DNA of 64,000 nucleotides from positions 682,001-746,000 of the forward strand of contig NZ_AP024895.1 of assembly GCF_024347055.1 (NCBI RefSeq). The letters are read 5' to 3'. Origin of the DNA: Vibrio porteresiae DSM 19223. GTDB lineage: Bacteria; Pseudomonadota; Gammaproteobacteria; Enterobacterales; Vibrionaceae. A program made the position numbers and the translations under genes. Under the pieces are notes generated by a model that saw only the letters and a list, made by a program, of their open reading frames with translations, ran no database searches and was not told the DNA's origin. This document shows, piece by piece, positions 26,666 to 36,705 of the stretch; within the stretch, counting starts at the first letter, position 1, and each line of letters opens with the position of its first letter.

Positions 26666-29600
26666 GTGTTTACCGTTTATCATTCCAATAAAGTCGATTC
26701 TCTTAAAATCCTGCTGGTCTATTTAATTAAAAATGACCCGTTGGCCAATCCATTTGATGCCGAGCAGATCCTCGTGCAAAGCCCAGGCATGTCTCAGTGG
26801 CTCAAAATGGCGTTGGCCGCAGAGCTTGGGGTGGCTGCCAATATTGATTTTCCGCTACCAGCGACCTTTATCTGGGAGATGTTTACTCGCATTTTACCCG
26901 ATGTGCCAAAGCGCAGTGCGTTTAACAAAGAAGCGATGACGTGGAAATTGATGGAGCGTTTACCCGCGCTACTGCCACGTGACGAGTTCGCGCCGCTACG
27001 CCGCTACCTAGAACATGATGATGACCAATCTAAGTGTTATCAATTGGCGGAGAAAATCGCCGATATTTTCGATGGTTATTTGGTGTATCGCCCAGATTGG
27101 ATTGCGACGTGGGAAGCGGGAGAAGAGGTTGCTGAACTGGATGGAGAGCAGCCTTGGCAGCCCATTTTATGGCGTGATCTTTATCAGTACACCTTAGATT
27201 TGGGTCAGTCTCATTATCATCGTGCCAATCTCTACGACAGTTTTATTTCGGCTTTAGCCAACGGTAAGGTGGATGTGTCGACCTTGCCTAAACGGCTGTT
27301 TATTTTTGGTATTTCCTCATTGCCGCCTCGCTATATGGAAGCGTTAAAAGCCTTGGGGGAACACATTGATGTCCATCTGATGTTTACTAACCCCTGTCAG
27401 CACTATTGGGGGGACATTCGCGATAAGAAAACCCTTGCGCGGATGGAAAGCCAGCGTCGCAAAAAACTGATCTTAAAAGCGCAATCCATTGAAGTGAGTG
27501 GCGAAGTGTCGCCACTTAAAGGCTCAATCGACGATTATGCTACTGATGAGCTGCATACGGCCGGCGCGGTAGGTAATAGCTTATTGGCCTCAATGGGCAA
27601 ACTGGGGCGCGATAATCTTTATCTGTTAGCCCAAAGCGATAATGAAGAGCATCAACTGTTTATCGATGTCGACCGCGATAATCTGCTGCATCAGCTGCAG
27701 GCGGATATTCTCAATCTCGAAGAGCATCAAGACGATCAACTGCTGGAAAGCAGCGACCACAAACCGCAAATTGACCCTGATGACCATTCGGTCACCTTCC
27801 ATGCGTGTCATAGCCCGATGCGGGAAGTGGAAGTGTTACATGATCAATTGCTGGCGATGTTTGATCGCCATCCCGACTTAAAGCCACGCGATATTATTGT
27901 GATGGTATCGGACATCAATGCCTATAGCCCTTATATTCAGGCGGTGTTTGGTAATGCGCCGGGCGATCGCTTTATTCCATATTCGATTTCTGACCGCACT
28001 GCCGATCAAGAAAGCCCGCTGCTCACCGCTTTTTTGCAGTTAGTTAATCTTCCTCAATCGCGTTGCCTAGCTTCCGAATTGCTTGAGCTGTTAGAAACCC
28101 CGGCGATGATGGCGCGTTTTGAACTCGATGAAGAGGAATTTGCCACTGCCAAGTTATGGATAGAAGAGTCGGGTATTCGTTGGGGACTCAACGAGACGAC
28201 CGCGACTGAATTTGACCTGCCGAAAACCCAACAAAATACGTGGGAGTTTGGTATTGCGCGCATGCTACTTGGCTATGCGATGCCACCTTGTGTGGACCTT
28301 TACGAACAAGGGGAACTGGCGCTTGCTCCCTATAATGAAGTGCAAGGGATGAGCGCTGAATTGGCAGGCAAACTCGCGCACTTTATTGAGACCGTAAGTC
28401 GATATCGTAGCCTATTGAGTCAAACTCAATCGGTTGATGCGTGGCGTGAGGTGCTTTACTCATTACTCGTCGATTTCTTCGCTGTGGATCTGGAAGGTGA
28501 GTTAGCACTGCAATCGATTCGTGACACCTTAATACAACTGAAAGATCAGTTAGTTGATGCGCGTTATGAGCAGGATATTGCACCGATCATTATCAGCCAG
28601 TACCTCAATAACAAACTGTCGGGAACGCGCGTCAGCCAGCGCTTCTTAGCTGGGCAAGTGAACTTCTGTACCTTGATGCCAATGCGCTCGATTCCATTTA
28701 ATGTCGTCTGCTTGCTGGGAATGAACGATGGTGTTTATCCCCGCACCATGCCGCCAGAAGGGTTTGATTTGATGAACGGTCGCACTCGACCTGGCGATCG
28801 CTCGCGACGTGACGATGACCGCTACCTGTTTTTGGAAGCCATGCTCTCAGCACAAAAAACACTGTATATCAGTTATGTAGGACGCTCTATCCAAGACAAT
28901 ACCGAACGCGTTCCTTCGGTTTTGGTTAGTGAGCTATTGGAATATTGCCAACAGAATTACGCGTTATACGGCGATGAAACCTTAGATAGCGACCAGTCGG
29001 GCGAGCGATTAGTGGCGCAGTTAGTGCGGCATCACGCCATGGTGCCGTTCAGTCCTGATAGCTTCTTGCGTGATGGCAGTTACGCCCGAGAATGGGTGCC
29101 AGCGGCGCTGCGTCAAGGCAGTGCGGCGGGGCAGTTTAATCTTCCGCTGGATGATTATTTGTTGGATGCCACGTTTCCTCTGGAACTCGATCTGGTCGAG
29201 CTGCAACGTTTTTGGCGTTTACCAGTGCAGTACTTCTTTAATCGTCGCCTCAAAGTGCAATTTGAAATGCCCCACGCAGTGATGGAAGACGATGAGCCGT
29301 TTGCTCTTGGCGGGCTAGAAAGCTATCAATTACGCGATGAGCTTTTGGGTTTATTGCTGAACTGCCAAAGTGAAGTGGAACAACAAGAAGCGATTGCCCA
29401 CTTTGCTAAACAGCAGCGAGCACAGGGTAAATTACCCGTCGGTGAATTTGGCACCTTAGAGCTGGAAACCAATCGAGTTCAAACCCAAGAATTGGCGCAG
29501 CGCATTCGCTTTTTAACCGCGCAGCCCCTTGAGGACATTGAAGTGAATTCTCAACTCAACTTCCTTGGGCAAGGAAAACCAACTCGACTCACCGGCTGGC

Positions 29601-30115
29601 TGACTCAGGTCTATCAATCAGGGTTACTGCGTTATCGTAGTGGCTCGATTCGCGCGCAAGATATCTTAGCCGCTTGGATTGATCATCTCTGTTTGGCATC
29701 CACGGGACATCACAAACCAACGCATGTGATTGGTTACGACCGTAAAGAAGGCGTAGTGCATCAAATATTGCCACCGATGGCATCTAAGGAAGAGGCTGTC
29801 GCGATGCTCAATGAGCTGGTGCGTCTGTTCTATCAAGGGCTCACTGAGCCATTAGCCTATTTTCCTCGTACGGCACTCGCCTGTGTTGAAGCTGGATTCT
29901 CCCGGGGCAATTGGGTTGATGATGAAGAGAAGTCATTGAAGAAAATGGCAGATACGTTTAACGATGGGTATATGACCACGGGTGAAGGCAATAATCCGTA
30001 TATTCAACGCATTTGGCCACAATGGCATGATGAACTCGCACAGCAAGTTCGTACCAATAGTGCGTTGGTGTTACAAGCGCCGCGATTGGCAATGCAAGAT
30101 GGGATGGAACAATGA
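26666..30115 (+). CDS. recC: Exodeoxyribonuclease V subunit gamma (RecC)
   Basis: The Chi-recognising, strand-splitting subunit of the RecBCD helicase-nuclease for double-strand break repair. The 1149-aa protein aligns along its length with E. coli RecC (1122): N-terminal VYHSN, LVQSPGMSQWLKM, IDFPLPATFIWEMF; central FHACHSPMREVEVLHDQLL and ISQRFLAGQVNFCTLMPMRS, then DRSRRDDDRYLFLEAMLSAQ. The start is GTG 26666 with GAGATACAGAG upstream, a modest SD. The E. coli ptrA gene found between recC and recB is absent; 292 bp with no confident gene separates them. Confidence 0.96.
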   Translation: MFTVYHSNKVDSLKILLVYLIKNDPLANPFDAEQILVQSPGMSQWLKMALAAELGVAANIDFPLPATFIWEMFTRILPDVPKRSAFNKEAMTWKLMERLPALLPRDEFAPLRRYLEHDDDQSKCYQLAEKIADIFDGYLVYRPDWIATWEAGEEVAELDGEQPWQPILWRDLYQYTLDLGQSHYHRANLYDSFISALANGKVDVSTLPKRLFIFGISSLPPRYMEALKALGEHIDVHLMFTNPCQHYWGDIRDKKTLARMESQRRKKLILKAQSIEVSGEVSPLKGSIDDYATDELHTAGAVGNSLLASMGKLGRDNLYLLAQSDNEEHQLFIDVDRDNLLHQLQADILNLEEHQDDQLLESSDHKPQIDPDDHSVTFHACHSPMREVEVLHDQLLAMFDRHPDLKPRDIIVMVSDINAYSPYIQAVFGNAPGDRFIPYSISDRTADQESPLLTAFLQLVNLPQSRCLASELLELLETPAMMARFELDEEEFATAKLWIEESGIRWGLNETTATEFDLPKTQQNTWEFGIARMLLGYAMPPCVDLYEQGELALAPYNEVQGMSAELAGKLAHFIETVSRYRSLLSQTQSVDAWREVLYSLLVDFFAVDLEGELALQSIRDTLIQLKDQLVDARYEQDIAPIIISQYLNNKLSGTRVSQRFLAGQVNFCTLMPMRSIPFNVVCLLGMNDGVYPRTMPPEGFDLMNGRTRPGDRSRRDDDRYLFLEAMLSAQKTLYISYVGRSIQDNTERVPSVLVSELLEYCQQNYALYGDETLDSDQSGERLVAQLVRHHAMVPFSPDSFLRDGSYAREWVPAALRQGSAAGQFNLPLDDYLLDATFPLELDLVELQRFWRLPVQYFFNRRLKVQFEMPHAVMEDDEPFALGGLESYQLRDELLGLLLNCQSEVEQQEAIAHFAKQQRAQGKLPVGEFGTLELETNRVQTQELAQRIRFLTAQPLEDIEVNSQLNFLGQGKPTRLTGWLTQVYQSGLLRYRSGSIRAQDILAAWIDHLCLASTGHHKPTHVIGYDRKEGVVHQILPPMASKEEAVAMLNELVRLFYQGLTEPLAYFPRTALACVEAGFSRGNWVDDEEKSLKKMADTFNDGYMTTGEGNNPYIQRIWPQWHDELAQQVRTNSALVLQAPRLAMQDGMEQ

Positions 30116-30258
30116 TGGCTTTGAACTTGGGAATGAAGCAGGAATTTGTGGCCGTCAGAAAATCGTTTTTTTGTGTAGGGTGTTCGCTGTACGGCCACGG
30201 GTCAGAGGGACCTGTAATTCGGTATCCGTCTGATGATGGATTTCACCATCAGCGCTAA
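30112..30258 (+). CDS. Doubtful 48-aa ORF overlapping the recC stop (ATGA)
   Basis: ATG 30112 overlaps the recC TGA and opens a 48-codon frame (starts MMALNLGMKQEF, two Cys at 21 and 24). It fills half of the recC-recB gap. The SD is poor and composition is not clearly coding. The gap 30116-30407 also holds two small hairpins (TGATGG-N6-CCATCA at 30234-30251 and GCACC-N5-GGTGC at 30278-30292). It could be a relic between recC and recB or a coupled peptide; I favour non-coding. Confidence 0.2.
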   Translation: MMALNLGMKQEFVAVRKSFFCVGCSLYGHGSEGPVIRYPSDDGFHHQR

Positions 30259-30407
30259 GTTGAAAGAATTCTATCGAGCACCGCGATGGTGCGCTGTGAA
30301 CAATCTCTCACAAAAACAGGGCATCTTGCTGTTTTATGGTACTAAATAACAATATTGCTGCTTGGATCACATATGTCTTGGCTTACGAATTTAAAGGGTA
30401 ATGCACC

Positions 30408-33400
30408 ATGTCGGTAACGTCGAAAATCGAACCTATTGCTCTGGATACTATGACATTTCCGCTGCATGGCGCGCGACTGATTGAAGCGTCTGCGGGGACG
30501 GGCAAAACCTTTACCATCGCTGGTTTGTATCTGCGCCTTATTTTGGGGCATGGCACAGCTGAAACTCGCCATGCAATGCCGTTAACTGTCGATCAAATCT
30601 TGGTGGTGACCTTTACCGAAGCGGCTACGGCAGAGCTGCGAGATCGTATTCGTGCTCGTATTCATGCCGCTAAGATGGCGTTTGCTCGTGGTGTCAGTGA
30701 AGACCCAGTGATTAAGCCTTTGCTGGTGGAATACGATGACCATCCTCTTGCGGTGCAACTGCTAACCGAAGCAGAACGTCAGATGGATGAGGCGGCGGTG
30801 TATACCATCCATGGTTTTTGTCAGCGCATGCTAACGCAAAATGCTTTTGAATCGGGAAGTCGGTTTAATAACGAATTTGTGACCGATGAGAGTCATTTAA
30901 AAGCTCAAGTGGTGGCCGATTACTGGCGTCGTCAGTTTTATCCTTTGCCGCTGCAACTGGCAGCGGAAATTCGTCGTATGTGGGGTTCACCTGCGGATTT
31001 ATTAGCACGCATTAGTGGTTATTTGACTGGCGCACCGCTTACCTTAACAACTCTGCCCATGAGTGGCGACTTAGCGCAGTTACACCAGCAAAACTTACAG
31101 CGAGTGGATGAGCTCAAAGCGCTATGGCGCGAGCACGAATCGGACGTTGAGGGGTGTATTGCCAACTCAGATGTAAATAAGCGCAGTTACACCAAAAAAT
31201 CCCTGCCAGAGTGGATTGCAGCGGTAAGCCTGTGGGCAAGTTCTGAGACCACAGGCTACGATGTTCCCGATAAGTTAGAACGTTTTTCTCAAGCGGTTTT
31301 AATGGAAAAAACGCCTAAAGGCAGCGCGCCGGAGCATCCGCTGTTTGTCGCCATTGAGCAGTTTTTGGCGCAGCCTGTTAATCTTGAAGCGCCACTACTT
31401 GCTCATGCGATTAGCGAGTGTCGACAGATGCTGGCTAAAGCCAAGCAAACTAAACAGTGGCTCTCGTTTGATGACCTGCTGACTCAGCTTTCAGCTGCGT
31501 TGGATAACGATGATGATGACATTTTGGCAGAGCGAATTCGCCAGCTTTACCCGGTGGCGATGATCGATGAATTCCAAGATACCGACCCATTGCAATACAG
31601 TATTTTTAGCCGTATTTACTTGGCGCATCCGCAAACCGGTCTGTTTATGATCGGTGACCCGAAACAGGCGATTTATGCGTTTCGCGGTGCGGACATTTTT
31701 ACCTATATTCGTGCGCGCAATCAGGTGTCAGCGCATTACACCCTGGGCACCAACTGGCGTTCAAGTGCGGATATGGTAGCGTGCGTCAACCAAGTGTTTG
31801 AGCGCCCAGATAGCCCCTTTATTTATGATGAAGACATTCCTTTTTATCCGGTCAAGGCCAGTCCTAAAGCCGATCAAAAAGGGTGGTTCATCGGTAACGA
31901 AAAGCAGCCTGCGTTGACTTACTGGTCACCCGATACAGAAGGCTCTTTAATGACCAAAGGGGATTATCTCAACACCATGGCTGAGGCGACGGCCAGCCAA
32001 ATTCAGACCATTTTAAGTGCTGCGCAGCAAGGTGAGGCGACCTTTAATCAAGATCACGCTATTGCTGCCGGGGATATTGCTGTGTTGGTGAGAACCGGCA
32101 GTGAGGGGCGCATGATAAAAGAGGCGCTGGCGGCGCAAGGGATTGCCAGTGTCTACCTTTCTAACCGCGACAGTGTATTTACCAGCAGTGTGGCGAGCGA
32201 TATTCAGCGTTTGCTACAGGCGGTATTGAACCCAGAAAATGACCGCACGCTAAGAGCGGCGTTGGCAAGTCCGCTGTTTGCGTTGAATGCCAAGCAGCTT
32301 GACGCGCTCAATAACGATGAGAACGTGTGGGAAAATGCGGTCAACGAATTTAAATCCTATCGTAAATTGTGGGTTGAGCGTGGTGTATTGCCGATGCTAC
32401 GCGCGGTACTTAGCCTACGTCATATTGCGGAGCGTTGGCTTGAAGAAGCCGATGGCGAGCGCCATTTGACCGATTACTTGCACATAGGTGAGCTGCTGCA
32501 ACAAGCTAATCAAGATATCGACAGTGACCACGGTTTGCTGCGTTGGTTAGCGCAGACCATGACCGATGTCGCGCAAGGTTTAGGTGGTAGTGATGACCAA
32601 ATTCAGCGTTTGGAATCAGAACGTAACTTGGTGCAAATCGTCACTATTCATAAATCGAAAGGGTTGGAGTATGACTTAGTCTTTCTACCGTTTGTGATTG
32701 GTTATCGAGCAGCCTCTGAAGGTAAGTACTACGACGCGGCGAGCGGTAAAACCATGTTGGACATTACCGGTAACGAAGCAGCGTTAGCTCAAGCAGATAA
32801 AGAACGTTTAGCCGAAGACCTACGTTTGATTTATGTGGCGTTAACCCGTGCGGTATATGGCTGCTTTATTGGTGTCGCGCCGCTGCGTAATGGGCGTTCG
32901 ACTCAAGAGCCTACCGGAGTGCATCAAAGTGCCATGGGCTTTTTGCTGCAAAATGGCCAAGCCGGTGGCATTGAATTACTCGATAGTTCACTGACTGCGG
33001 CGATTGAACACTTGAATGCGTTGGTAAATGAACCGCCAACGCGTCCTGAACAGCCATTTCGAGCGCTCGAAAAACCACATGATTCTTTGCCTGTTAATGA
33101 ACTGCAAACGACGATAGATCGCCACTGGCGTATCACCAGTTATTCAGGGTTGGTGAAGCAAGGCAGCCATCAGAGTGTCGATGCGACGGTAGAGATTTCT
33201 GGCTTTGATATTGATTCTGCCGATGAACAAGATGAAACCTTACTGCTCGAACCTGAGCGTTCGATTTTTACCTTTCCGCGAGGGGCGCAGCCAGGAACAT
33301 TTTTGCATAGCTTGTTTGAGCATGTGGAGTTCACTCAACCTGCTGGAAGTGACAGTAACCAGCAAATCATCATGGAGTTGATGGAACGAGAGCAACTCGA

Positions 33401-34022
33401 CGTTGAGTGGCTACCCGTTCTAACGCAACTGATTGATTCGGTGATGAATACACCCTTAGATGGCAAGGATCTCTATTTACGAGAAAAAACCGCGCAACAA
33501 CGTTTAGTTGAAATGGAGTTTTTGCTTCCGATTACCGTATTGGATGCTCCAGGACTCAATCGAGTAACCCATCGTCATGACCCTTTATCCGCCAAAGCGG
33601 GCGATCTCGGCTTTTATACGGTGCAGGGCATGCTCAAAGGTTTTATCGACTTAGTGTTTGAACATCAGGGTAAGTATTACGTGCTCGACTGGAAATCGAA
33701 CCATCTTGGTGATGAACCTGATGCCTATTGTGGGGCGCGGCTTGAGCAGGCGATGGCAGAGCACCGCTACGATTTGCAGTACCAAATTTACTCTTTAGCA
33801 CTGCATCGTTTTTTGCGCAGTCGTCTTGCTAATTACGACTATGAACGCCATTTTGGTGGGGTCTATTACCTCTTTTTACGTGGTGTGGATGGGCAGCCCC
33901 ATAACGGTATTTTCCATGCCAAACCGAGTCATACTTTCTTAACTGAGCTGGATCATCTGATCGATGGTCAAGAACCTGATGTACGCCAGACCTCGCAAGG
34001 TCAGATGGAGTTGGATCTATGA
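30408..34022 (+). CDS. recB: Exodeoxyribonuclease V subunit beta (RecB)
   Basis: The 3'-5' helicase and nuclease subunit of RecBCD. The 1204-aa protein has UvrD-family motifs: Walker A EASAGTGKTF, DEFQDTDPLQY (motif II), TNWRSS, and TIHKSKGLEYDLVFLPF (motif V). The C-terminal nuclease domain keeps YYVLDWKSNHLG, with the catalytic Asp and Lys, and a following Gln-Tyr (LQYQIYSLAL), so the nuclease looks active. SD AAAGGG precedes ATG 30408. The stop overlaps the recD start by 4 bp (ATGA), indicating translational coupling. Confidence 0.97.
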   Translation: MSVTSKIEPIALDTMTFPLHGARLIEASAGTGKTFTIAGLYLRLILGHGTAETRHAMPLTVDQILVVTFTEAATAELRDRIRARIHAAKMAFARGVSEDPVIKPLLVEYDDHPLAVQLLTEAERQMDEAAVYTIHGFCQRMLTQNAFESGSRFNNEFVTDESHLKAQVVADYWRRQFYPLPLQLAAEIRRMWGSPADLLARISGYLTGAPLTLTTLPMSGDLAQLHQQNLQRVDELKALWREHESDVEGCIANSDVNKRSYTKKSLPEWIAAVSLWASSETTGYDVPDKLERFSQAVLMEKTPKGSAPEHPLFVAIEQFLAQPVNLEAPLLAHAISECRQMLAKAKQTKQWLSFDDLLTQLSAALDNDDDDILAERIRQLYPVAMIDEFQDTDPLQYSIFSRIYLAHPQTGLFMIGDPKQAIYAFRGADIFTYIRARNQVSAHYTLGTNWRSSADMVACVNQVFERPDSPFIYDEDIPFYPVKASPKADQKGWFIGNEKQPALTYWSPDTEGSLMTKGDYLNTMAEATASQIQTILSAAQQGEATFNQDHAIAAGDIAVLVRTGSEGRMIKEALAAQGIASVYLSNRDSVFTSSVASDIQRLLQAVLNPENDRTLRAALASPLFALNAKQLDALNNDENVWENAVNEFKSYRKLWVERGVLPMLRAVLSLRHIAERWLEEADGERHLTDYLHIGELLQQANQDIDSDHGLLRWLAQTMTDVAQGLGGSDDQIQRLESERNLVQIVTIHKSKGLEYDLVFLPFVIGYRAASEGKYYDAASGKTMLDITGNEAALAQADKERLAEDLRLIYVALTRAVYGCFIGVAPLRNGRSTQEPTGVHQSAMGFLLQNGQAGGIELLDSSLTAAIEHLNALVNEPPTRPEQPFRALEKPHDSLPVNELQTTIDRHWRITSYSGLVKQGSHQSVDATVEISGFDIDSADEQDETLLLEPERSIFTFPRGAQPGTFLHSLFEHVEFTQPAGSDSNQQIIMELMEREQLDVEWLPVLTQLIDSVMNTPLDGKDLYLREKTAQQRLVEMEFLLPITVLDAPGLNRVTHRHDPLSAKAGDLGFYTVQGMLKGFIDLVFEHQGKYYVLDWKSNHLGDEPDAYCGARLEQAMAEHRYDLQYQIYSLALHRFLRSRLANYDYERHFGGVYYLFLRGVDGQPHNGIFHAKPSHTFLTELDHLIDGQEPDVRQTSQGQMELDL

Positions 34023-36121
34023 ATACCTCACCCCTTACCGATTTGTCGTTACTGGCTGAGCAGGGCTCCATTCGCCAACTCGATTATCAATTTGCGCGCT
34101 TTATCGGCTCTCAATGTCAGTCGCAGGAGTTGCCATTGACCTTCTTGGCGGCGGTATTGAGTGCTGAGCTTGGGCGTGGCCATATCTGTTTGCCAATGTG
34201 GGATGAAAACGGCCAGCTCACCGATTTTCTCAGTAAGCTCGGCATGTATGGCGCAAGTGCAGAAGCCTTTCAGCGCGATTGGCTCGAAACGGATTGGGTT
34301 AGTTTGCTCACCTCAAGCAGCTTGGTTTCTGCTGGTGAACGTGCCACACCGTTAGTCTTTGATGGGCAGCGACTGTATCTACATCGTTATTGGTATTACG
34401 AAGTGGTGCTGGCACAAAAGTTAGGTCAATTTGCTAGCCCTTTGAGCTTTGAGGCTACCGGTGTCCAAAAGCTTCGTGAACGTCTTGATGAGCTGTTTAG
34501 CCGTGATTATGCACTGATATTTAAGCAGTTATCTGGTGTCACAACACAAGTCGAACGCCAGCGTAATGTGAACGATCTACTCGATGTTGTCGCTCCTGAT
34601 GGTTTGGATTGGCAGGCGATCGATCGTTGTATTACGGCAGCGACTACGCCAAATCAGCTGGCTGCATTAGACACCTTAGTCCCGTTATCTGCTTGTCTTA
34701 ACTGGCAAAAAGTGGCGGCAGCAGTGGCATTAACTCGACGCTTTACGGTTATATCTGGTGGGCCGGGCACCGGTAAAACCACCACGGTCACCAAATTGCT
34801 GGCGGCATTGATTAGCCAAGCGACGCAAAATGGGATCACACCCACGATTAAATTGGTCGCTCCGACAGGCAAAGCAGCCGCACGCCTTACCGAATCCATT
34901 GCGAAGGCAGTAGAAAAGCTCCCCGTTGAGCCGGAGCTCAAAGCATTGATTCCGACCGAGTCGAGCACTATTCACCGCTTGCTGGGGGCAATGCCTCAAA
35001 GCGCTGAGTTTCGTCATAACCTCAATAACCCGCTTCACTTAGATTTGCTGGTGGTCGATGAAGCCTCGATGGTGGATTTGTCACTGATGGTCAAACTGGT
35101 TGAAGCCTTACCGAAACACGCCCGTTTGGTATTGTTAGGCGATAAAGATCAGTTGGCATCGGTTGAGGCTGGTGCCGTGCTGGGGGATATTTGTTCCTTC
35201 TTATCCGTGGGTTATAGCCATGAACAGGGACAACGCCTAGCGCAGCTAACGGGTTTCTCGACCTTGGCGCATTCTCAACATGGTCTTTCAGATAAAACCA
35301 GCGCGATAGCGGATTGTCTATGTATGCTGCAAAAAAGTTATCGCTTTAATGCCGGATCAGGTATTGGGCAATTGGCGCGCGCGGTCAATAGTGGTCAGGC
35401 ACTGCGCTTGGATACCGTGTGGGAGCAAGAGTTTAGCGATATTGAACATCATCCGTTGAGCAGTGAAGCGTATCAGCAGATGATTCAAACCTTAGTCAAA
35501 GGCTATTCTGAGTATCTCGATACCGCGCAGCGCTCTTTTTATGATGAGAGCAAACAGCTCTCGATGACGCTAAAAGCCAAAGCTGCTTTACAGCAGTTCA
35601 GTCAAATTCGCTTGCTTTGCGCGGTGCGTGAAGGGGATTTTGGTGTGGTGGGTCTGAACCAAAGAGTGGAACGCGGATTAGCTGCACGTAAGAAAATCAA
35701 AACCCAAGATGAGCTTTGGTATCACGGCAGGCCAGTGATGGTCACCAGTAACGATCATGGCTTGGGTTTGTACAATGGTGATATTGGTCTTTGTTTAATC
35801 GATGAAACCGATGAAACACGCCGCTTGAAAGTCTACTTTGAATTGCCTGACGGCAGCGTCAAAGGCGTGCTGCCAAGTCGTGTGCCGCCACATGAAACTG
35901 CTTATGCGATGACTATTCATAAGTCTCAAGGCAGTGAGTTTGACCACACCTTAATGATTTTACCACCAGAATTTAGCCCGATTTTAACGCGCGAATTGAT
36001 TTACACCGGTATTACGCGCGCTAAAAAACGCCTCGATCTCTATTGCGATCAAGGGGTTCTGAAACGTGGAATTAAAATTCAGACGCGCCGAGCGAGTGGT
36101 CTCACGCAACGGTTACGCTAA
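34019..36121 (+). CDS. recD: Exodeoxyribonuclease V subunit alpha (RecD)
   Basis: The 5'-3' helicase subunit of RecBCD. The 700-aa SF1B protein has Walker A SGGPGTGKTTTV, VAPTGKAAARL (motif Ia), LLVVDEASMVDLSLM (motif II), LGDKDQLASVEAG (motif III), and C-terminal YAMTIHKSQGSEF and YTGITRAKKRL. Longer than E. coli RecD (608), with the extra length mainly in the N-terminal region and around residues 390-420. It overlaps recB by 4 bp. A hairpin at 36144-36175 closes the unit. Confidence 0.97.
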   Translation: MNTSPLTDLSLLAEQGSIRQLDYQFARFIGSQCQSQELPLTFLAAVLSAELGRGHICLPMWDENGQLTDFLSKLGMYGASAEAFQRDWLETDWVSLLTSSSLVSAGERATPLVFDGQRLYLHRYWYYEVVLAQKLGQFASPLSFEATGVQKLRERLDELFSRDYALIFKQLSGVTTQVERQRNVNDLLDVVAPDGLDWQAIDRCITAATTPNQLAALDTLVPLSACLNWQKVAAAVALTRRFTVISGGPGTGKTTTVTKLLAALISQATQNGITPTIKLVAPTGKAAARLTESIAKAVEKLPVEPELKALIPTESSTIHRLLGAMPQSAEFRHNLNNPLHLDLLVVDEASMVDLSLMVKLVEALPKHARLVLLGDKDQLASVEAGAVLGDICSFLSVGYSHEQGQRLAQLTGFSTLAHSQHGLSDKTSAIADCLCMLQKSYRFNAGSGIGQLARAVNSGQALRLDTVWEQEFSDIEHHPLSSEAYQQMIQTLVKGYSEYLDTAQRSFYDESKQLSMTLKAKAALQQFSQIRLLCAVREGDFGVVGLNQRVERGLAARKKIKTQDELWYHGRPVMVTSNDHGLGLYNGDIGLCLIDETDETRRLKVYFELPDGSVKGVLPSRVPPHETAYAMTIHKSQGSEFDHTLMILPPEFSPILTRELIYTGITRAKKRLDLYCDQGVLKRGIKIQTRRASGLTQRLR

Positions 36122-36143
36122 TTCGAACAGTATGGATAAATCG

Positions 36144-36175
36144 AGGTTCGAAGCGAATGAGGGAGCTTCGAACCT
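36144..36175. terminator. Hairpin after recD
   Basis: AGGTTCGAAGC-N10-GCTTCGAACCT, an 11-bp perfect stem between recD and a convergent small ORF; no T tract. Confidence 0.65.
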
Positions 36176-36181
36176 TGCTTA

Positions 36182-36379
36182 TCACATTGTTAAAGCGTGT
36201 TGACGAATGACTTTAGAAAAGCTGATCTGATTGATTTTATAACGATCACGAGTGCCTAGAATGTAGCTTTTAAGTTGATCGTTAACATGGAAAACACAGT
36301 GTACGTTGAGGCCTTCTAACAGTTCGTTATCAGCCATATCCCAAAAACTCTGTAGTGAGTTACAAATGACGGTCTTCAT
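36182..36379 (-). CDS. Small hypothetical protein (65 aa)
   Basis: An open frame convergent with recD. With ATG 36379 it encodes 65 aa starting MKTVICNSLQSFWDMADNEL, followed by NVHCVFHVNDQLKSYILGTRDRY (read in two parts), an alpha/beta-like composition without membrane segments. An upstream TTG at 36451 would give 89 aa. Neither start has a good SD. I do not recognise a family. Amino-acid content looks protein-like rather than a shadow, since no gene overlaps it on the other strand. Confidence 0.45.
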   Translation of the reverse strand: MKTVICNSLQSFWDMADNELLEGLNVHCVFHVNDQLKSYILGTRDRYKINQISFSKVIRQHALTM

Positions 36380-36656
36380 TGATTTCTTGCTATGAGTTGA
36401 GTCAGTAGTAAAAATCATCCCTGCCAGTAATAAACTATCCTTGATATCCAAACTTGTTGGGCTGACCGTCTTGTTCCATTAGTACAACTTTCTCGCCACT
36501 ACACTGTAGGGTGATGATCCAATCTGACGTATTCAGCTCATCTATGACACAAAAAAGTATGACGTGCATCACAGAGGTGCGGATTTTACAGACAATGATC
36601 TTAAATGGGAAGTGATTATTTAATGATCAATTGTGTGAATGTGGTTGCATTTAAAG

Positions 36657-36697
36657 GCGGATTTCCCATTTATGAGAAAAGAAATCCGCATTTTTTT
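36657..36697. terminator. Hairpin downstream of argA
   Basis: GCGGATTTC-N15-GAAATCCGC with T7 on the plus strand and a weaker TTTAAA on the minus strand, where argA ends 17 bp away. The interval 36380-36656 otherwise shows no gene. Confidence 0.65.
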
Positions 36698-36705
36698 GAA
36701 TTTTA

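Noticed and set aside
30112..30258. Coding gene in the recC-recB gap
   Set aside because: Weak SD, short, unbiased codon use. Kept only as a doubtful feature.
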